The translations under genes and the position numbers were made by a program. DNA of 64,000 nt, from the NCBI RefSeq assembly GCF_024346975.1, contig NZ_AP024885.1, positions 1,674,001 through 1,738,000 of the forward strand. The letters are read 5' to 3'. This stretch comes from Vibrio neonatus. Lineage in GTDB: Bacteria; Pseudomonadota; Gammaproteobacteria; Enterobacterales; Vibrionaceae. A model generated the notes under the pieces. The model saw nothing but the letters and a program-made list of their open reading frames with translations, did not search any database and was not told the origin of the DNA. Positions 28,107 to 38,460 of this stretch are shown here, one piece after another; positions within the stretch are counted from its first letter, which is position 1, and each line of letters begins with the position of its first letter.

Positions 28107-29777
28107 TTATTCGCCTTTAGCAGCCTTGAATGCATCAGCCATAGCGTTACCGAAACCGCCGTCTTCAGCTTTGTTCAGTGAAGCCATTGCTTCTTGCTCT
28201 TCAGCTTGATCTTTAGCTTTGATAGATAGGTTGATTACGCGGTTCTTACGGTCTACACCGGTGAACTTAGCTTCAACGCTATCGCCAACGCTTAGGATTA
28301 GAGACGCATCTTCGATACGGTCACGAGATACTTCAGAAGCACGGATGTAACCTTCAACGCCGTCTACAAGTTCAATTGTAGCACCTTTTGCGTCAACTGC
28401 AGTTACAGTACCAGAAACTAGAGCACCTTTTTTGTTGTCAGCAACGTAGTTGTTGAACGGGTCGTTTTCCATTTGCTTAACGCCAAGAGAAATACGCTCA
28501 CGCTCTGCATCTACTGCAAGAACAACTGCTGAGATTTCATCGCCTTTCTTGTATTCGCGTACTGCTTCTTCACCAGCAACGTTCCAAGAAATGTCAGATA
28601 GGTGTACTAGACCGTCAATGCCGCCTTCTAGACCGATGAAGATACCGAAGTCAGTGATAGACTTGATCTTACCAGTAACCTTGTCGCCTTTCGCTTGAAT
28701 TTCAGCGAATGACTGCCAAGGGTTAGCTTTACATTGTTTTAGACCTAGAGAGATACGACGACGTTCTTCGTCAATCTCAAGAACCATAACCTCAACTTCG
28801 TCGCCTACGTTAACAACTTTAGAAGGGTGGATGTTCTTGTTAGTCCAATCCATTTCAGAAACGTGTACTAGACCTTCAACGCCTTCTTCGATTTCTACGA
28901 AGCAGCCGTAATCAGTTAGGTTAGTAACGCGACCAGTCAGTTTGTGACCTTCTGGGTAACGCTTAGCGATTGCTACCCATGGATCTTCGCCAAGTTGTTT
29001 AAGACCTAGAGAAACACGAGTGCGCTCACGGTCAAACTTAAGAACTTTAACTAGGATCTCGTCACCAACGTTTACGATCTCAGATGGGTGCTTAACACGT
29101 TTCCAAGCCATATCAGTGATGTGAAGTAGGCCGTCTACGCCGCCAAGGTCAACGAATGCACCGTAGTCAGTAAGGTTCTTAACGATACCTTTAACTTCAG
29201 TACCTTCTTGTAGAGTCTCAAGAAGTTCGTCACGCTCAACACTGTTTTCAGATTCGATAACAGCACGACGAGAAACAACAACGTTGTTGCGCTTCTGGTC
29301 AAGCTTGATAACTTTGAACTCTAGCTCTTTGTTTTCTAGGTGAGCAGTGTCGCGGATAGGACGTACGTCTACTAGAGAACCAGGTAGGAAAGCACGGATA
29401 CCGTTTAGTTCAACAGTGAAACCGCCTTTAACTTTACCGTTGATGATACCAACAACAGTTTCAGCTTCTTCGTAAGCTTTCTCAAGTACGATCCAAGCTT
29501 CGTGACGCTTAGCTTTCTCACGAGAAAGTTGAGTTTCACCGAAACCATCTTCAACAGCGTCAAGCGCTACGTCTACTTCAGAACCAACTTCAACTTCAAG
29601 TTCGCCAGCAGCGTTCTTGAATTGTTCAGCAGGGATAGCAGATTCAGACTTAAGGCCAGCGTCAACAAGAACGAAACCGTTCTCGATAGCTACTACAGTA
29701 CCTTTAACGATGCTGCCTTGTTGGAATTCAGTTTCGTTTAGAAACTCTTCAAAGAGTTGAGCAAAAGATTCAGTCAT
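28107..29777 (-). CDS. rpsA: 30S ribosomal protein S1
   Basis: S1 (556 aa from ATG 29777) unfolds and docks mRNA on the small ribosomal subunit. Six S1/OB-fold repeats are readable, including [39 protein letters not shown] and [35 protein letters not shown] matches the family start; five upstream codons in frame begin at TTG and are not conserved. Only a weak GAAGA precedes the start, which resembles the S1-autoregulated, SD-poor leader of E. coli rpsA. Codon use is strongly biased, as expected for a highly expressed gene. Confidence 0.98.
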   Translation of the reverse strand: MTESFAQLFEEFLNETEFQQGSIVKGTVVAIENGFVLVDAGLKSESAIPAEQFKNAAGELEVEVGSEVDVALDAVEDGFGETQLSREKAKRHEAWIVLEKAYEEAETVVGIINGKVKGGFTVELNGIRAFLPGSLVDVRPIRDTAHLENKELEFKVIKLDQKRNNVVVSRRAVIESENSVERDELLETLQEGTEVKGIVKNLTDYGAFVDLGGVDGLLHITDMAWKRVKHPSEIVNVGDEILVKVLKFDRERTRVSLGLKQLGEDPWVAIAKRYPEGHKLTGRVTNLTDYGCFVEIEEGVEGLVHVSEMDWTNKNIHPSKVVNVGDEVEVMVLEIDEERRRISLGLKQCKANPWQSFAEIQAKGDKVTGKIKSITDFGIFIGLEGGIDGLVHLSDISWNVAGEEAVREYKKGDEISAVVLAVDAERERISLGVKQMENDPFNNYVADNKKGALVSGTVTAVDAKGATIELVDGVEGYIRASEVSRDRIEDASLILSVGDSVEAKFTGVDRKNRVINLSIKAKDQAEEQEAMASLNKAEDGGFGNAMADAFKAAKGE

Positions 29778-29898
29778 TAATTTGATCTTCAATATTTAAA
29801 CGTCCACGGGCATCCTGCCACGAGGGGTTGATAAATTCGCCGGTTATCATCCTTGCAACCAACGTACCTTAATGTCCCGATAGCCTAAATAAAGACGA

Positions 29899-30576
29899 TC
29901 AAGACAACTTAGATTCTATAAATTTTAAGGCTTCTTCTACGACTTCTTCAATAGAAAGTTCAGTAGAATCAAGCACTAAAGCGTCATCCGCAGGACGTAA
30001 AGGTGCAACCGTTCGGTTACGATCTCGGTCGTCGCGCTCTTGGATCTCGCTCAAAAGGTGGTCAATACTAACCTCTAAGCCCTTGCCTTGCAACTGATTA
30101 AAGCGTCTTTGGGCACGCTCTTGCGCGCTCGCATCAAGGAAAATCTTAGCAACGGCACTTGGAAAAACTACGGTTCCCATGTCACGGCCATCAGCCACTA
30201 AGCCGGGCTGGGTTTGAAAAGCGCGTTGACGACGCAATAATGCTTCTCGAACGCGAGGCAATGCCGCCACTTTAGAGGCCGCCATTCCGGTTTCTTCTTT
30301 TCTTAATTCACCGGAAACATCTTCACCTTCTAACACCACCTGCACTAGATCGCCTTGGGCAATAAACTGCACGTCTAAATGCGTCGCAAGTGGAACTAAA
30401 GCGTCTTCAGATTCCATATCCACCCCGTGGTGAATCGCCGCTAGAGCTAGAACACGATAAATTGCACCAGAATCAAGCAACTGGAAGCCTAATTTTTCAG
30501 CCAACATCATACATAAAGTGCCCTTACCTGCCCCACTTGGGCCGTCGACGGTAATGACAGGAGAAAGAGAAGACAT
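29899..30576 (-). CDS. cmk: Cytidylate kinase
   Basis: Cmk (225 aa) phosphorylates CMP and dCMP. From ATG 30576 it begins [20 protein letters not shown] with the P-loop at 12-20. [11 protein letters not shown] and [19 protein letters not shown] are the substrate and lid regions. The start is chosen because TGGAGTAATT gives a good ribosome site; the open frame continues 52 codons further without family similarity. It precedes rpsA by 120 bp. Confidence 0.96.
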   Translation of the reverse strand: MSSLSPVITVDGPSGAGKGTLCMMLAEKLGFQLLDSGAIYRVLALAAIHHGVDMESEDALVPLATHLDVQFIAQGDLVQVVLEGEDVSGELRKEETGMAASKVAALPRVREALLRRQRAFQTQPGLVADGRDMGTVVFPSAVAKIFLDASAQERAQRRFNQLQGKGLEVSIDHLLSEIQERDDRDRNRTVAPLRPADDALVLDSTELSIEEVVEEALKFIESKLS

Positions 30577-31143
30577 AATTACTCCAGATGTTTCTTGTGA
30601 TTGTGGGTCTTTGCCCGTGTACCTCTCTATCGAGAGCGCGCATATTATAGTGGTTATTAGGCAGTGGTGCGAGGAAAGTTTGTCAAAGATTAGTAAGCAA
30701 ATTAGCGTGATACCGCTCGCCCGTGACCGCATGCCTGATTTATACCCTGCTTAACGACAATCACGGCATGACGATGGGATCGTAAATGCATTTTTTCTAA
30801 GTTGCATAAACAACAGCTCATGAACTCTTGGCTCAAAAAAGGCTGTCTATCCACACACATCCAACCTATAAAGCGAACCGTAAAAGAGAGTGATTATCAT
30901 TTACTGCATATAAGTTCTCACTTTTCCCTTTGAAATAACGCATTTTTGCCTTTCATCATGATGTATTTTCATTAACCTTACTCTTTGCAATGCTAATGAA
31001 AATAATTGGCATTTAATTTATGAAACAAACAACTTAAGTTTAGAGCAAGATAGCAAAGTCAAACATATACAACACATCTCTCAATCTGTTTATCGTTTGG
31101 CAATGATCTCTTCTAGTACAAATCACACATCTATCGAGGTAGC
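30577..31143. other. 567-bp divergent region between cmk and feoB
   Basis: No feoA and no other convincing gene is present. I can support a Fur-box-like sequence at 30992-31010 about 135 bp before feoB and a GAGGT ribosome site just before ATG 31144. One plus-strand frame near 31020-31140 stays open and ends YRLAMISSSTNHTSIEVA, which vaguely resembles part of FeoA but lacks the rest of the domain. The remainder is A/T-rich leader. Confidence 0.5.
30992..31010. promoter_or_regulatory. Candidate Fur box upstream of feoB
   Basis: GCTAATGAAAATAATTGGC agrees with the 19-bp Fur consensus (GATAATGATAATCATTATC) at 14 positions. Iron-repressed control of feoB would be expected. The distance to the start implies a leader of over 100 nt. 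Confidence 0.55.
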
Positions 31144-33417
31144 ATGATGGAATATTCAATCCTCACTGTTGGTAACCCTAATAGCGGGAAAACCACGTTA
31201 TTCAATGCTTTTACTGGCGCGAATCAAAGAGTCGGTAACTGGGCTGGGGTGACAGTTGAGAAGAAAACGGGACGCTATGAATTAGCCGGTGATCAGTTCG
31301 TGTTAACCGATTTACCCGGAATTTATTCACTAGATAGCGGTAATGATGTTAATAGTGTCGATGAAATGATTGCCTCTAGTGCGGTTCTTTCTACTCCAGC
31401 CGATATTATTATCAATGTTATTGATGCAACCTGTCTTGAACGTAGTTTATATATGACGATGCAACTGCGTGAGCTTGGTCGCCCTATGGTGGTCATACTA
31501 AACAAGATGGATTCGGTTGAAAAAGAAAAACGTAAGATCAACCTTAAGGGGCTTTCTAAAGCGATTGGTTGTCCGGTATTAGCCGTTAGTGCAACTAATC
31601 AGCATGAAGTAAATACTCTTAAGACTGATTTACATCACATGCTCGCGCAAGGTGTTCACACTCAACCATTAGATTTAGAGTACGGAGAAGAGCTGCAGTC
31701 TTATATCCAAGATATTTCTAGCTTATTCGATTATGACTTAGTTTCACCACGCGCTATTGCGATACGTGCTTTGGAACAAGATCAATTAATTTTGAAGAAT
31801 TCGTCCTCTGCCGCGCAACAGAAAATCAAACAAATACACAGCACCAGTCGCTTAGATATTGAAATGCTGATTGCGGATGTGAAATATTCTTTTGTGCATG
31901 AAATTACTAAGGTCAATTGTCATCAAGTAGGCCGATTAAGCCGCAGTATCAGTGAAAAGATTGATGCTATCGTTCTCAACCGTTGGTTAGGTGTACCTAT
32001 CTTCTTCGGTGTGATGTACCTAATGTTCATGTTCTCGATTAATGTTGGCAGTGCATTCCAAGACTTTTTTGACATTGCATTTGGCACTGTATTAGTGGAT
32101 GGCGCACATTATCTGTTAGACGGTAATTTACCCGCATGGTTAGTGACTATCGTTGCCAATGGTATTGGCGGTGGTATTCAACTGGTTGCCACTTTTATAC
32201 CTGTTATTGGTGGGCTATATCTATTTCTAACCCTGCTTGAAGGTTCTGGCTATATCTCTCGCGCCGCCTTTATTTTAGATAAAGTCATGTTAAAAGTAGG
32301 CCTGCCGGGTAAAGCCTTTGTTCCGTTGGTACTTGGGTTTGGATGTAACGTGCCCGCGATTATGGCAAGCCGTACACTAGACCAAGAAAGAGAGCGTCGT
32401 CTTGCGGCATCTATGGCGCCATTCATGTCTTGTGGTGCTCGTTTACCCGTCTACGCTTTGTTTGCTGCGGCATTCTTTCCAAGCTCTGGACAAAATATTG
32501 TCTTTATTCTTTATTTCTTAGGTATTGTGGCAGCAATATTTACTGGCTTGATCCTGAAATACACTATTTACCCGGGGAATAACGACAGTTTCATCATGGA
32601 AATGACGGACTACGAGATCCCGCAAATTAAAAACGTATTGATAAAAACTTGGCACAAATTAAAACGCTTTGTGTTTGGTGCGGGTAGAACCATTGTCGTG
32701 GTGGCCGCCATTTTAAGTTTTGTTAACTCAATCGGTGTTGATGGCACTTTTGGTAATCAGGACAGTAATAACTCTGTATTGTCAAAAGCGGCAGAATGGG
32801 TGACTCCTGTATTTGAACCTATGGGTATCGAACAAGACAACTGGCCTGCCACCGTAGGTATTGTGACCGGTATTTTTGCGAAAGAAACCGTTGTGGGCTC
32901 GTTAAATAGCCTCTATACCACACCAGCAGATGACAATGCCGAATATGACCTTTTTGGCAGTTTAAAAGATGCCGTAATGTCTATCCCTGAAAATCTAGCC
33001 GGCATCAATCCAGCCGACCCATTTAACCTTCAGGTAGGTGATGTCGATGACACGGCCGCCGCCGCAGAAGAGCAAGATGTGGATGTATCAATATTTAGCA
33101 ATCTTCGTCATAGATTTGGCTCTGCCGATTCCGCGTTTGCTTACTTGATTTTTATTCTTCTCTATACGCCTTGTGTGGTGGCTATCGGTGCTTATGTGCG
33201 TGAATATGGCGCTAAGTTTGCTCGATTTATTGCGATTTGGACATTTAGTTTAGCCTACTTAAGTGCGGTGCTTTATAAACAAATCACCAGCTTTAACCAA
33301 CACCCTGCATACAGCAGTAGTTGGATAGTCGCGATTATAATTATTGGTTTGGCTACTTTCTTTGGCTTGAAGTGGAAAGCAAGCAAAGACGAAAGTTTAA
33401 ATATCGAAGCGATATAA
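31144..33417 (+). CDS. feoB: Ferrous iron transporter FeoB
   Basis: FeoB (757 aa) imports Fe2+ across the inner membrane. The N-terminal G domain has G1 GNPNSGKTT (10-18), G3 DLPG and G4 NKMD. A helical GDI domain follows to about 270, then the membrane part with two Gate motifs (FVPLVLGFGCNVPAIMASR near 400, and GIFAKETVVGS). ATG 31144 is followed at once by a second ATG, either of which could be used. No feoA precedes it and no feoC follows it, unlike the usual feoABC of gammaproteobacteria. A 12-bp hairpin terminator follows. Confidence 0.96.
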   Translation: MMEYSILTVGNPNSGKTTLFNAFTGANQRVGNWAGVTVEKKTGRYELAGDQFVLTDLPGIYSLDSGNDVNSVDEMIASSAVLSTPADIIINVIDATCLERSLYMTMQLRELGRPMVVILNKMDSVEKEKRKINLKGLSKAIGCPVLAVSATNQHEVNTLKTDLHHMLAQGVHTQPLDLEYGEELQSYIQDISSLFDYDLVSPRAIAIRALEQDQLILKNSSSAAQQKIKQIHSTSRLDIEMLIADVKYSFVHEITKVNCHQVGRLSRSISEKIDAIVLNRWLGVPIFFGVMYLMFMFSINVGSAFQDFFDIAFGTVLVDGAHYLLDGNLPAWLVTIVANGIGGGIQLVATFIPVIGGLYLFLTLLEGSGYISRAAFILDKVMLKVGLPGKAFVPLVLGFGCNVPAIMASRTLDQERERRLAASMAPFMSCGARLPVYALFAAAFFPSSGQNIVFILYFLGIVAAIFTGLILKYTIYPGNNDSFIMEMTDYEIPQIKNVLIKTWHKLKRFVFGAGRTIVVVAAILSFVNSIGVDGTFGNQDSNNSVLSKAAEWVTPVFEPMGIEQDNWPATVGIVTGIFAKETVVGSLNSLYTTPADDNAEYDLFGSLKDAVMSIPENLAGINPADPFNLQVGDVDDTAAAAEEQDVDVSIFSNLRHRFGSADSAFAYLIFILLYTPCVVAIGAYVREYGAKFARFIAIWTFSLAYLSAVLYKQITSFNQHPAYSSSWIVAIIIIGLATFFGLKWKASKDESLNIEAI

Positions 33418-33497
33418 TCAAGCTATATAAGCTGAGATAAGGGCAAACTCCCCTAGCCAAAACAAACTAGGGGAATAAACTTAAAACGCTGCATATA

Positions 33498-33540
33498 AAA
33501 GGGCTCTAGATGTCACCATCTAGAGCCCTACGTTTATTTT
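33498..33540. terminator. Bidirectional terminator between feoB and sohB
   Basis: GGGCTCTAGATG (33501-33512) and CATCTAGAGCCC (33517-33528) form a perfect 12-bp stem with a 4-nt loop and T-rich flanks on both strands. A second inverted repeat, CCCCTAG/CTAGGGG (33450-33456, 33467-33473), lies closer to the feoB stop without a U-tract. Confidence 0.85.
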
Positions 33541-33570
33541 AAAGCCAGCTTGTGTACAGTTAAAAGAGGC

Positions 33571-34629
33571 TTACAAAATCGGTCTTTGACCGCGCTGAAC
33601 CCACTTCAACAATACAGAATCGGTCGCTTCGGCCGCTGCTTTACCAAACTTGTCCGCCAGTTTCTTTTTCTGCACGTAATGAACGGCAAGTACCGTTTTG
33701 TCTTTACACGCTTCTACTACTAAATCATCCGAGGTTTGTACTTTATCAATCAAGCCAAGATCAAGGGCTTGAGAGCCATACCAGTGCTCACCTGTTGATA
33801 CTTTTTCAAGCTCAAGTTCAGGGCGACGTTCACGAATGAAATCTTTAAACAATACGTGAGTCTCTTCCAATTCTTGTTTGAATTTCTCACGCGCTTTATC
33901 GGTATTCTCGCCAAACATGGTTAATGTGCGTTTGTATTCGCCCGCGGTCATTTGCTCAAATTCAATGTTGCTCTTTTTCAACAATTTATTGAAGTTAGGA
34001 ATTTGCGCGATAACGCCAATAGAACCGACAATCGCAAACGGTGCGCCGACAATTTTATCTGCCACACACGCCATCATATAGCCGCCACTCGCCGCCACTT
34101 TATCTACTGAAATAGTCAAAGGAATGTTGGCCGCTTTAATGCGATCTAATTGAGAGGCTGCTAGGCCATAGCCATGCACCATACCGCCGCCCGATTCAAG
34201 ACGAACTAGCACTTCATCGCCTTCACGGGCACAAGCTAGAATTGCAGTGATCTCTTCACGTAGATTGGTCACTTCTTTAGCATCAATACTGCCAATAAAG
34301 TCTAAGACAAACAGATGTGGTTTACGTATTGAGTCTAGCTCCCCACCTTTCACTGCTTCTTTTATCTCTTTTTCACGCGCTTTTTCTTCTTCTTTACGCT
34401 GTTTTTTGGTCGCTTTATCACGAGCTTTTAGAAAGGCTTCATCATGTAGATGATGTTCCATTAACTCAATGTTTTGCTCATGACGTTCAGACAAATTAGT
34501 CACTTCCAGTGAACCTTTACTGCCGCCTTTGCTTGAGGTGGATTTAGCAATCAGCAAAATCGCGATAATAGCCGCGACAAACGTAACAATTTTAGCCAAA
34601 AACAGGCCGTAATCTAACAAAAATTCCAA
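33571..34629 (-). CDS. sohB: Inner-membrane serine protease SohB (S49 family)
   Basis: The 352-aa protein has an N-terminal membrane segment (about residues 8-27), a charged linker rich in KxRKEEEKAREKE, and an S49/ClpP-like protease domain with the nucleophile Ser in VAASGGYMMA and a candidate general-base Lys in GEYKRTL. E. coli SohB is 349 aa. Its substrates are poorly defined; it can replace DegP when overproduced. It is divergent from yciK by 88 bp, as in enterics. Confidence 0.94.
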   Translation of the reverse strand: MEFLLDYGLFLAKIVTFVAAIIAILLIAKSTSSKGGSKGSLEVTNLSERHEQNIELMEHHLHDEAFLKARDKATKKQRKEEEKAREKEIKEAVKGGELDSIRKPHLFVLDFIGSIDAKEVTNLREEITAILACAREGDEVLVRLESGGGMVHGYGLAASQLDRIKAANIPLTISVDKVAASGGYMMACVADKIVGAPFAIVGSIGVIAQIPNFNKLLKKSNIEFEQMTAGEYKRTLTMFGENTDKAREKFKQELEETHVLFKDFIRERRPELELEKVSTGEHWYGSQALDLGLIDKVQTSDDLVVEACKDKTVLAVHYVQKKKLADKFGKAAAEATDSVLLKWVQRGQRPIL

Positions 34630-34717
34630 TGTCTTGTCCCTGAAGATAAATATTGTTGTATTGTAACTCTCTATTCATCTTCGTTAAATCAAAACCGCAT
34701 ACAAAAGGACTCAGATT

Positions 34718-35458
34718 GTGGATTACGCAGTTGCAACTGACGCTTTAAAAAATAAAGTTATTCTCGTGACAGGTGCCGGAGACGGCATAGGTAAACAAGC
34801 TGCTCTTTCTTACGCTGAGCATGGCGCTACCGTGATTCTATTGGGGCGCACCGTCAATAAGCTTGAGCAAACTTACGATGACATCGTTAATGCTGGCTAC
34901 CCAGAGCCTGCGATTATTCCATTGGATATGCAGGGTGCAAGCAAACAGCACTATGTGGATATGGCAGACACCATTGAAGGACAATATGGCAAGCTAGATG
35001 GCCTATTACACAATGCTGGCGTACTTGGCATGATCAGCCCATTTGATCAAATTGAAGAAAGTACTTTTGATGAAGTGATGCAAATCAATGTCAAAGCGCA
35101 ATTTATGATGACTCAAGCCTTATTGCCTTTGATTAAAAAAGCCGAGTTTGGCCGCATTGTATTTACCTCATCCACTGTCGGCCATATCGGGCGTGCACTA
35201 TGGGGCAGTTATGCAATTTCTAAGTTTGCTACCGAAGGCATGATGCAAGTGCTGTCTGATGAATTAAGCAATTCTAACGTGCGTGTGAATGCCATCAACC
35301 CCGGCGCAACTCGCACCTCAATGCGTGCAGGCGCTTACCCTGCTGAAGACGCATCTAAACTCAAAACCCCGTTAGATATCATGCCCCTTTATTTATATTT
35401 AATGAGCGAGCAATCACAAGATATTAGCGGTTTGTGTGTGGACGCTCAGCCGAAGTAG
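34718..35458 (+). CDS. yciK: YciK family short-chain oxidoreductase
   Basis: The 246-aa SDR begins MDYAVATDALKNKVILVTGA and shows GAGDGIG, LHNAGVLG, SSTVGHIGRALWGSYAISKFA with catalytic Tyr and Lys, and NPGATRTSMR, all matching recalled YciK (252 aa). The start is GTG at 34718 with AGGA 8 nt upstream. The physiological substrate is unknown. Divergence from sohB repeats the E. coli neighbourhood. An 8-bp inverted repeat (TGAGATAG 35472, CTATCTCA 35500) after the stop may be a weak terminator. Confidence 0.92.
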   Translation: MDYAVATDALKNKVILVTGAGDGIGKQAALSYAEHGATVILLGRTVNKLEQTYDDIVNAGYPEPAIIPLDMQGASKQHYVDMADTIEGQYGKLDGLLHNAGVLGMISPFDQIEESTFDEVMQINVKAQFMMTQALLPLIKKAEFGRIVFTSSTVGHIGRALWGSYAISKFATEGMMQVLSDELSNSNVRVNAINPGATRTSMRAGAYPAEDASKLKTPLDIMPLYLYLMSEQSQDISGLCVDAQPK

Positions 35459-35541
35459 CCACTCACTATAATGAGATAGTCTCCGCTTGTTTGGCTGTGC
35501 TATCTCAATTTATAAAAAGGAACCAGCGTACAGGAGGCATT

Positions 35542-36228
35542 ATGCGCACAGTGTTAATTACAGGTGCCAATCGTGGCATCGGGCTTGGACTGACCATCCA
35601 TTACTTGAAAATGGGCGTGGACGTTGTCGCCACCTACCGCACCCAAGCCACCAGCGAAGAGCTACTCGCCCTTTGTGCAACCTATGAAAACTTGCGAGTC
35701 AGACAACTTGATGTCACAGATTATGCGGCAGTAACACTGTTTGTGAATCAGTTTGAAAAGTTGGATCTGTTGATCAACAACGCAGGATATTACGGGCCGA
35801 AAGGCAGCGGTTTTGGCAATATAGACGTAGAAGAGTGGCGTAAAGTATTTGAAATCAATTCCATTGCTCCACTTAAATTAGTCGAAGCCCTCTACCCTGT
35901 TCTACAAAAAAGCACCGAAAAACGCATCGCTATTTTATCCTCTCGCGTTGGTAGCATGGCTGAAAACACCTCTGGCGGTGGATACATTTATCGCTCATCA
36001 AAAGCGGCGGTCAATTCGGTGGTTAAAAGCCTACATAACGATCTTAACGAGCAGGATTTCACTGTATTAGCTTTGCATCCGGGCTGGGTAAGAACGCAAA
36101 TGGGCGGGCCAAATGCGCTGATTGACGTTGCAGAGTCGGTACAAGGGTTAGTTAACGTTATCGAGCACTCGACACCAGAGCAATCGGGTGGCTTTTTCAA
36201 TTACGATGGCAAGCATATTGCTTGGTAG
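35542..36228 (+). CDS. SDR family oxidoreductase (C-factor-like)
   Basis: The 228-aa protein from ATG 35542 begins MRTVLITGANRGIGLGLTIH, has LLINNAGYYG, SSRVGSMAENTSGGGYIYRSSKAA with the YxxxK pair, and LHPGWVRTQMGG. This layout matches the C-factor/sniffer-like branch of SDRs. A perfect AGGAGG lies 5 nt before ATG; the longer open frame overlaps yciK and is not conserved. It probably uses NADP on a carbonyl compound. It follows yciK by 83 bp in the same direction. Confidence 0.88.
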   Translation: MRTVLITGANRGIGLGLTIHYLKMGVDVVATYRTQATSEELLALCATYENLRVRQLDVTDYAAVTLFVNQFEKLDLLINNAGYYGPKGSGFGNIDVEEWRKVFEINSIAPLKLVEALYPVLQKSTEKRIAILSSRVGSMAENTSGGGYIYRSSKAAVNSVVKSLHNDLNEQDFTVLALHPGWVRTQMGGPNALIDVAESVQGLVNVIEHSTPEQSGGFFNYDGKHIAW

Positions 36229-36322
36229 AAATATATTATTTGGTAAAGGCTTATATTGTCGACTAACCATCGAGACGCTGTAACGCTCAAATCAAATAGC
36301 GAAACCCTATCGTTGAAAAGCA

Positions 36323-38275
36323 CTAGCGTTTAGGCGTCGATTTAGTCGGTGTTTTCTTACGGCTCACTCGACGCTTTTTATACGCGGGCTTCTTCACCTC
36401 TGGCAATGAACGTAGCGAATCAGGGACTGGGCCTGTTTTGGCGGTATCCATTAGCTGCGCCAATTGTTGCTGCAACTGAGCAATAAAAGGCTGATAGGCT
36501 TGTTTCTTCTCAGCCATATCTTGCAACTGCTTTTCCCAATGCGCAGTAAGATCTGGATAGGTCGATAAATCAGGCAAGGCTTCAACCAACCCTTTTCCAG
36601 CAGGCGTACTCAGCACAGATTTACCACTGCGCATCAGTAGTGCTCGCTTAAACAAAGTATCTAATATGCCAGCGCGAGTGGCTTCTGTGCCAATGCCGTC
36701 GGTTTCTCGTAGAATCTTTTTCAGCGAACTGTCTTGTACAAAACTTCCTATGCCGGTCATCGCTTGTAGCAATGTCGCTTCGGTAAAATGTTTTGGCGGC
36801 TCAGTTTTCTTACTTTTGATTTCACCTTCTCGGCAAGTCAGTTGTTGCCCTTTTTCCAGTGCAGGTACTAGCGGTGCTTGCGACTCTTTATTGGCGCTGT
36901 CTTTTCTAGCCGGAAAAAGCACTTTCCAACCGGGTAGCAATAACTGACGACCAGAGGCGGTAAACTTGCCACCTAAAATATCAAACTCTAATTTAGATTC
37001 GGCATATTCTGCTGGCGGATAAAACTGCATTAAATATTGAGTGGCGATAAGTTGGTAAACTTTTGCTTCTTGCGCAGGAAGATTATTGGCTTTTTTCGGC
37101 GTAGGGATAATCGCGTGGTGGGCATCCACTTTAGCATCGTTCCACGCTTTTGAGCGCAGTGATAAATCGGCGTTCGCCACCGCCGTTTGTTGATCTGCTG
37201 TATTGGCTAAAATCACATCACAAACGGATTTTGCTTCTTTAAAGTGTTCTTTCGGTAAATAGCGACAGTCTGAACGAGGGTATGTGATCACTTTATATTT
37301 TTCATAGAGCGACTGACACAAATCCAATACCTGCTGCGCACTCATGTTATAGCGCTTGGAGGCATCTATCTGTAAAGCACTGAGCGAATACGGTAATGGC
37401 GGCGCTTGCTTAGTTTTTTTCTGCTCCGATTTGACCACAACCGCAGGCTGACCTTTGATGCGATTGGCGACGTTTTCTACCAATGGCAAGCTCAAAACCC
37501 GCCCATCTTCATCGAGCCATTTTTCACAGGCTTCGCTAGGCACCCATTTGGCACGAATATCAAAAGCTTGATTGCCATCTTGATACGGGATTAATGCATC
37601 TAGAGTAAAATAGTCTCGCGGCACAAAGTTTTCGATTTCGCGGTCTCGACGCACCACCAGACCTAATACTGGGGTTTGAACCCTTCCCACTGACAGCACG
37701 CCGTTGTAGCCAGCTTTTTTCCCAAGCAATGTATAAGCGCGGGACATATTCATGCCATACAACCAATCGGCGCGAGAGCGCGCCAATGCAGACACTGACA
37801 GAGGTACAAACTCACGATTACTGCGCATATTTGTCAGCGAACGTTTTACCGCCGCCAAGTTTAAATCACTAATCAGTAAACGCTGCGCTGATTCTTTTTT
37901 GGTTTTGCTGACCTTACAATAATCAAACACCTCATCCACCAGCAATTGCCCTTCTCGGTCAGGATCGCCTGCGTTGACTATCTGTTGTGATGATTTAAGC
38001 AACTTTTTTACCACCGCCAATTGTTTGGCGGCACTTTTGCGAGGTCTGAGTTGCCACTGTTCGGGAATAATCGGCAGATCCGCCAGATCCCAGCGTTTAT
38101 ATTTAGGATCGTACACATCGGGTTCGACCTGCTCTAACAGATGTCCAATACACCAAGTCACTATGTCGCCATTGCCACATTCGATATAACCTTGACCGTT
38201 TTTATGTGGTCTAGGCAGTGCACTGGCGATAGCGCGACCTAAGCTGGGTTTCTCTGCTACAAAAAGTCGAGTCAT
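36323..38275 (-). CDS. topB: DNA topoisomerase III
   Basis: TopB (650 aa) is the type IA enzyme that decatenates replication intermediates. From ATG 38275 it begins MTRLFVAEKPSLGRAIASAL with the Toprim domain and its NAGDPDREGQLL motif. The catalytic tyrosine is in ITYPRSDCRYL, and GIGTEATRAGILDTL lies later. The C-terminus is a lysine/arginine-rich tail (KKRRVSRKKTPTK), likely DNA-binding. The frame is open for 21 further codons upstream without similarity. In E. coli selD lies between topB and ydjA; here nothing does. Confidence 0.96.
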   Translation of the reverse strand: MTRLFVAEKPSLGRAIASALPRPHKNGQGYIECGNGDIVTWCIGHLLEQVEPDVYDPKYKRWDLADLPIIPEQWQLRPRKSAAKQLAVVKKLLKSSQQIVNAGDPDREGQLLVDEVFDYCKVSKTKKESAQRLLISDLNLAAVKRSLTNMRSNREFVPLSVSALARSRADWLYGMNMSRAYTLLGKKAGYNGVLSVGRVQTPVLGLVVRRDREIENFVPRDYFTLDALIPYQDGNQAFDIRAKWVPSEACEKWLDEDGRVLSLPLVENVANRIKGQPAVVVKSEQKKTKQAPPLPYSLSALQIDASKRYNMSAQQVLDLCQSLYEKYKVITYPRSDCRYLPKEHFKEAKSVCDVILANTADQQTAVANADLSLRSKAWNDAKVDAHHAIIPTPKKANNLPAQEAKVYQLIATQYLMQFYPPAEYAESKLEFDILGGKFTASGRQLLLPGWKVLFPARKDSANKESQAPLVPALEKGQQLTCREGEIKSKKTEPPKHFTEATLLQAMTGIGSFVQDSSLKKILRETDGIGTEATRAGILDTLFKRALLMRSGKSVLSTPAGKGLVEALPDLSTYPDLTAHWEKQLQDMAEKKQAYQPFIAQLQQQLAQLMDTAKTGPVPDSLRSLPEVKKPAYKKRRVSRKKTPTKSTPKR

Positions 38276-38460
38276 AGAGGGGGAACTAAGTTGAAATAAG
38301 TACTGGATAAATATACATAGCCAGTACTTTAAGTGCAAGAATGATTAAAGCATTATCTTGCCACCGGCCTCATTTCAATTCAGAGAATCCAAATAAGGCA
38401 GGGAAAAGTGAGACAGATAAAATATAACGTTATAACAACAATGCCTATTTACGTTCAGAA

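Noticed and set aside
31020..31143. Possible feoA in the frame ending YRLAMISSSTNHTSIEVA just before feoB
   Set aside because: Only a short stretch resembles the middle of FeoA; there is no start with a ribosome site, and the conserved RG-x-LxLR end is absent because the frame stops at the feoB start. Treated as leader sequence.
33440..33480. feoC or a small gene between feoB and sohB
   Set aside because: The gap contains only two inverted repeats and stop codons in all frames; no coding sequence fits.
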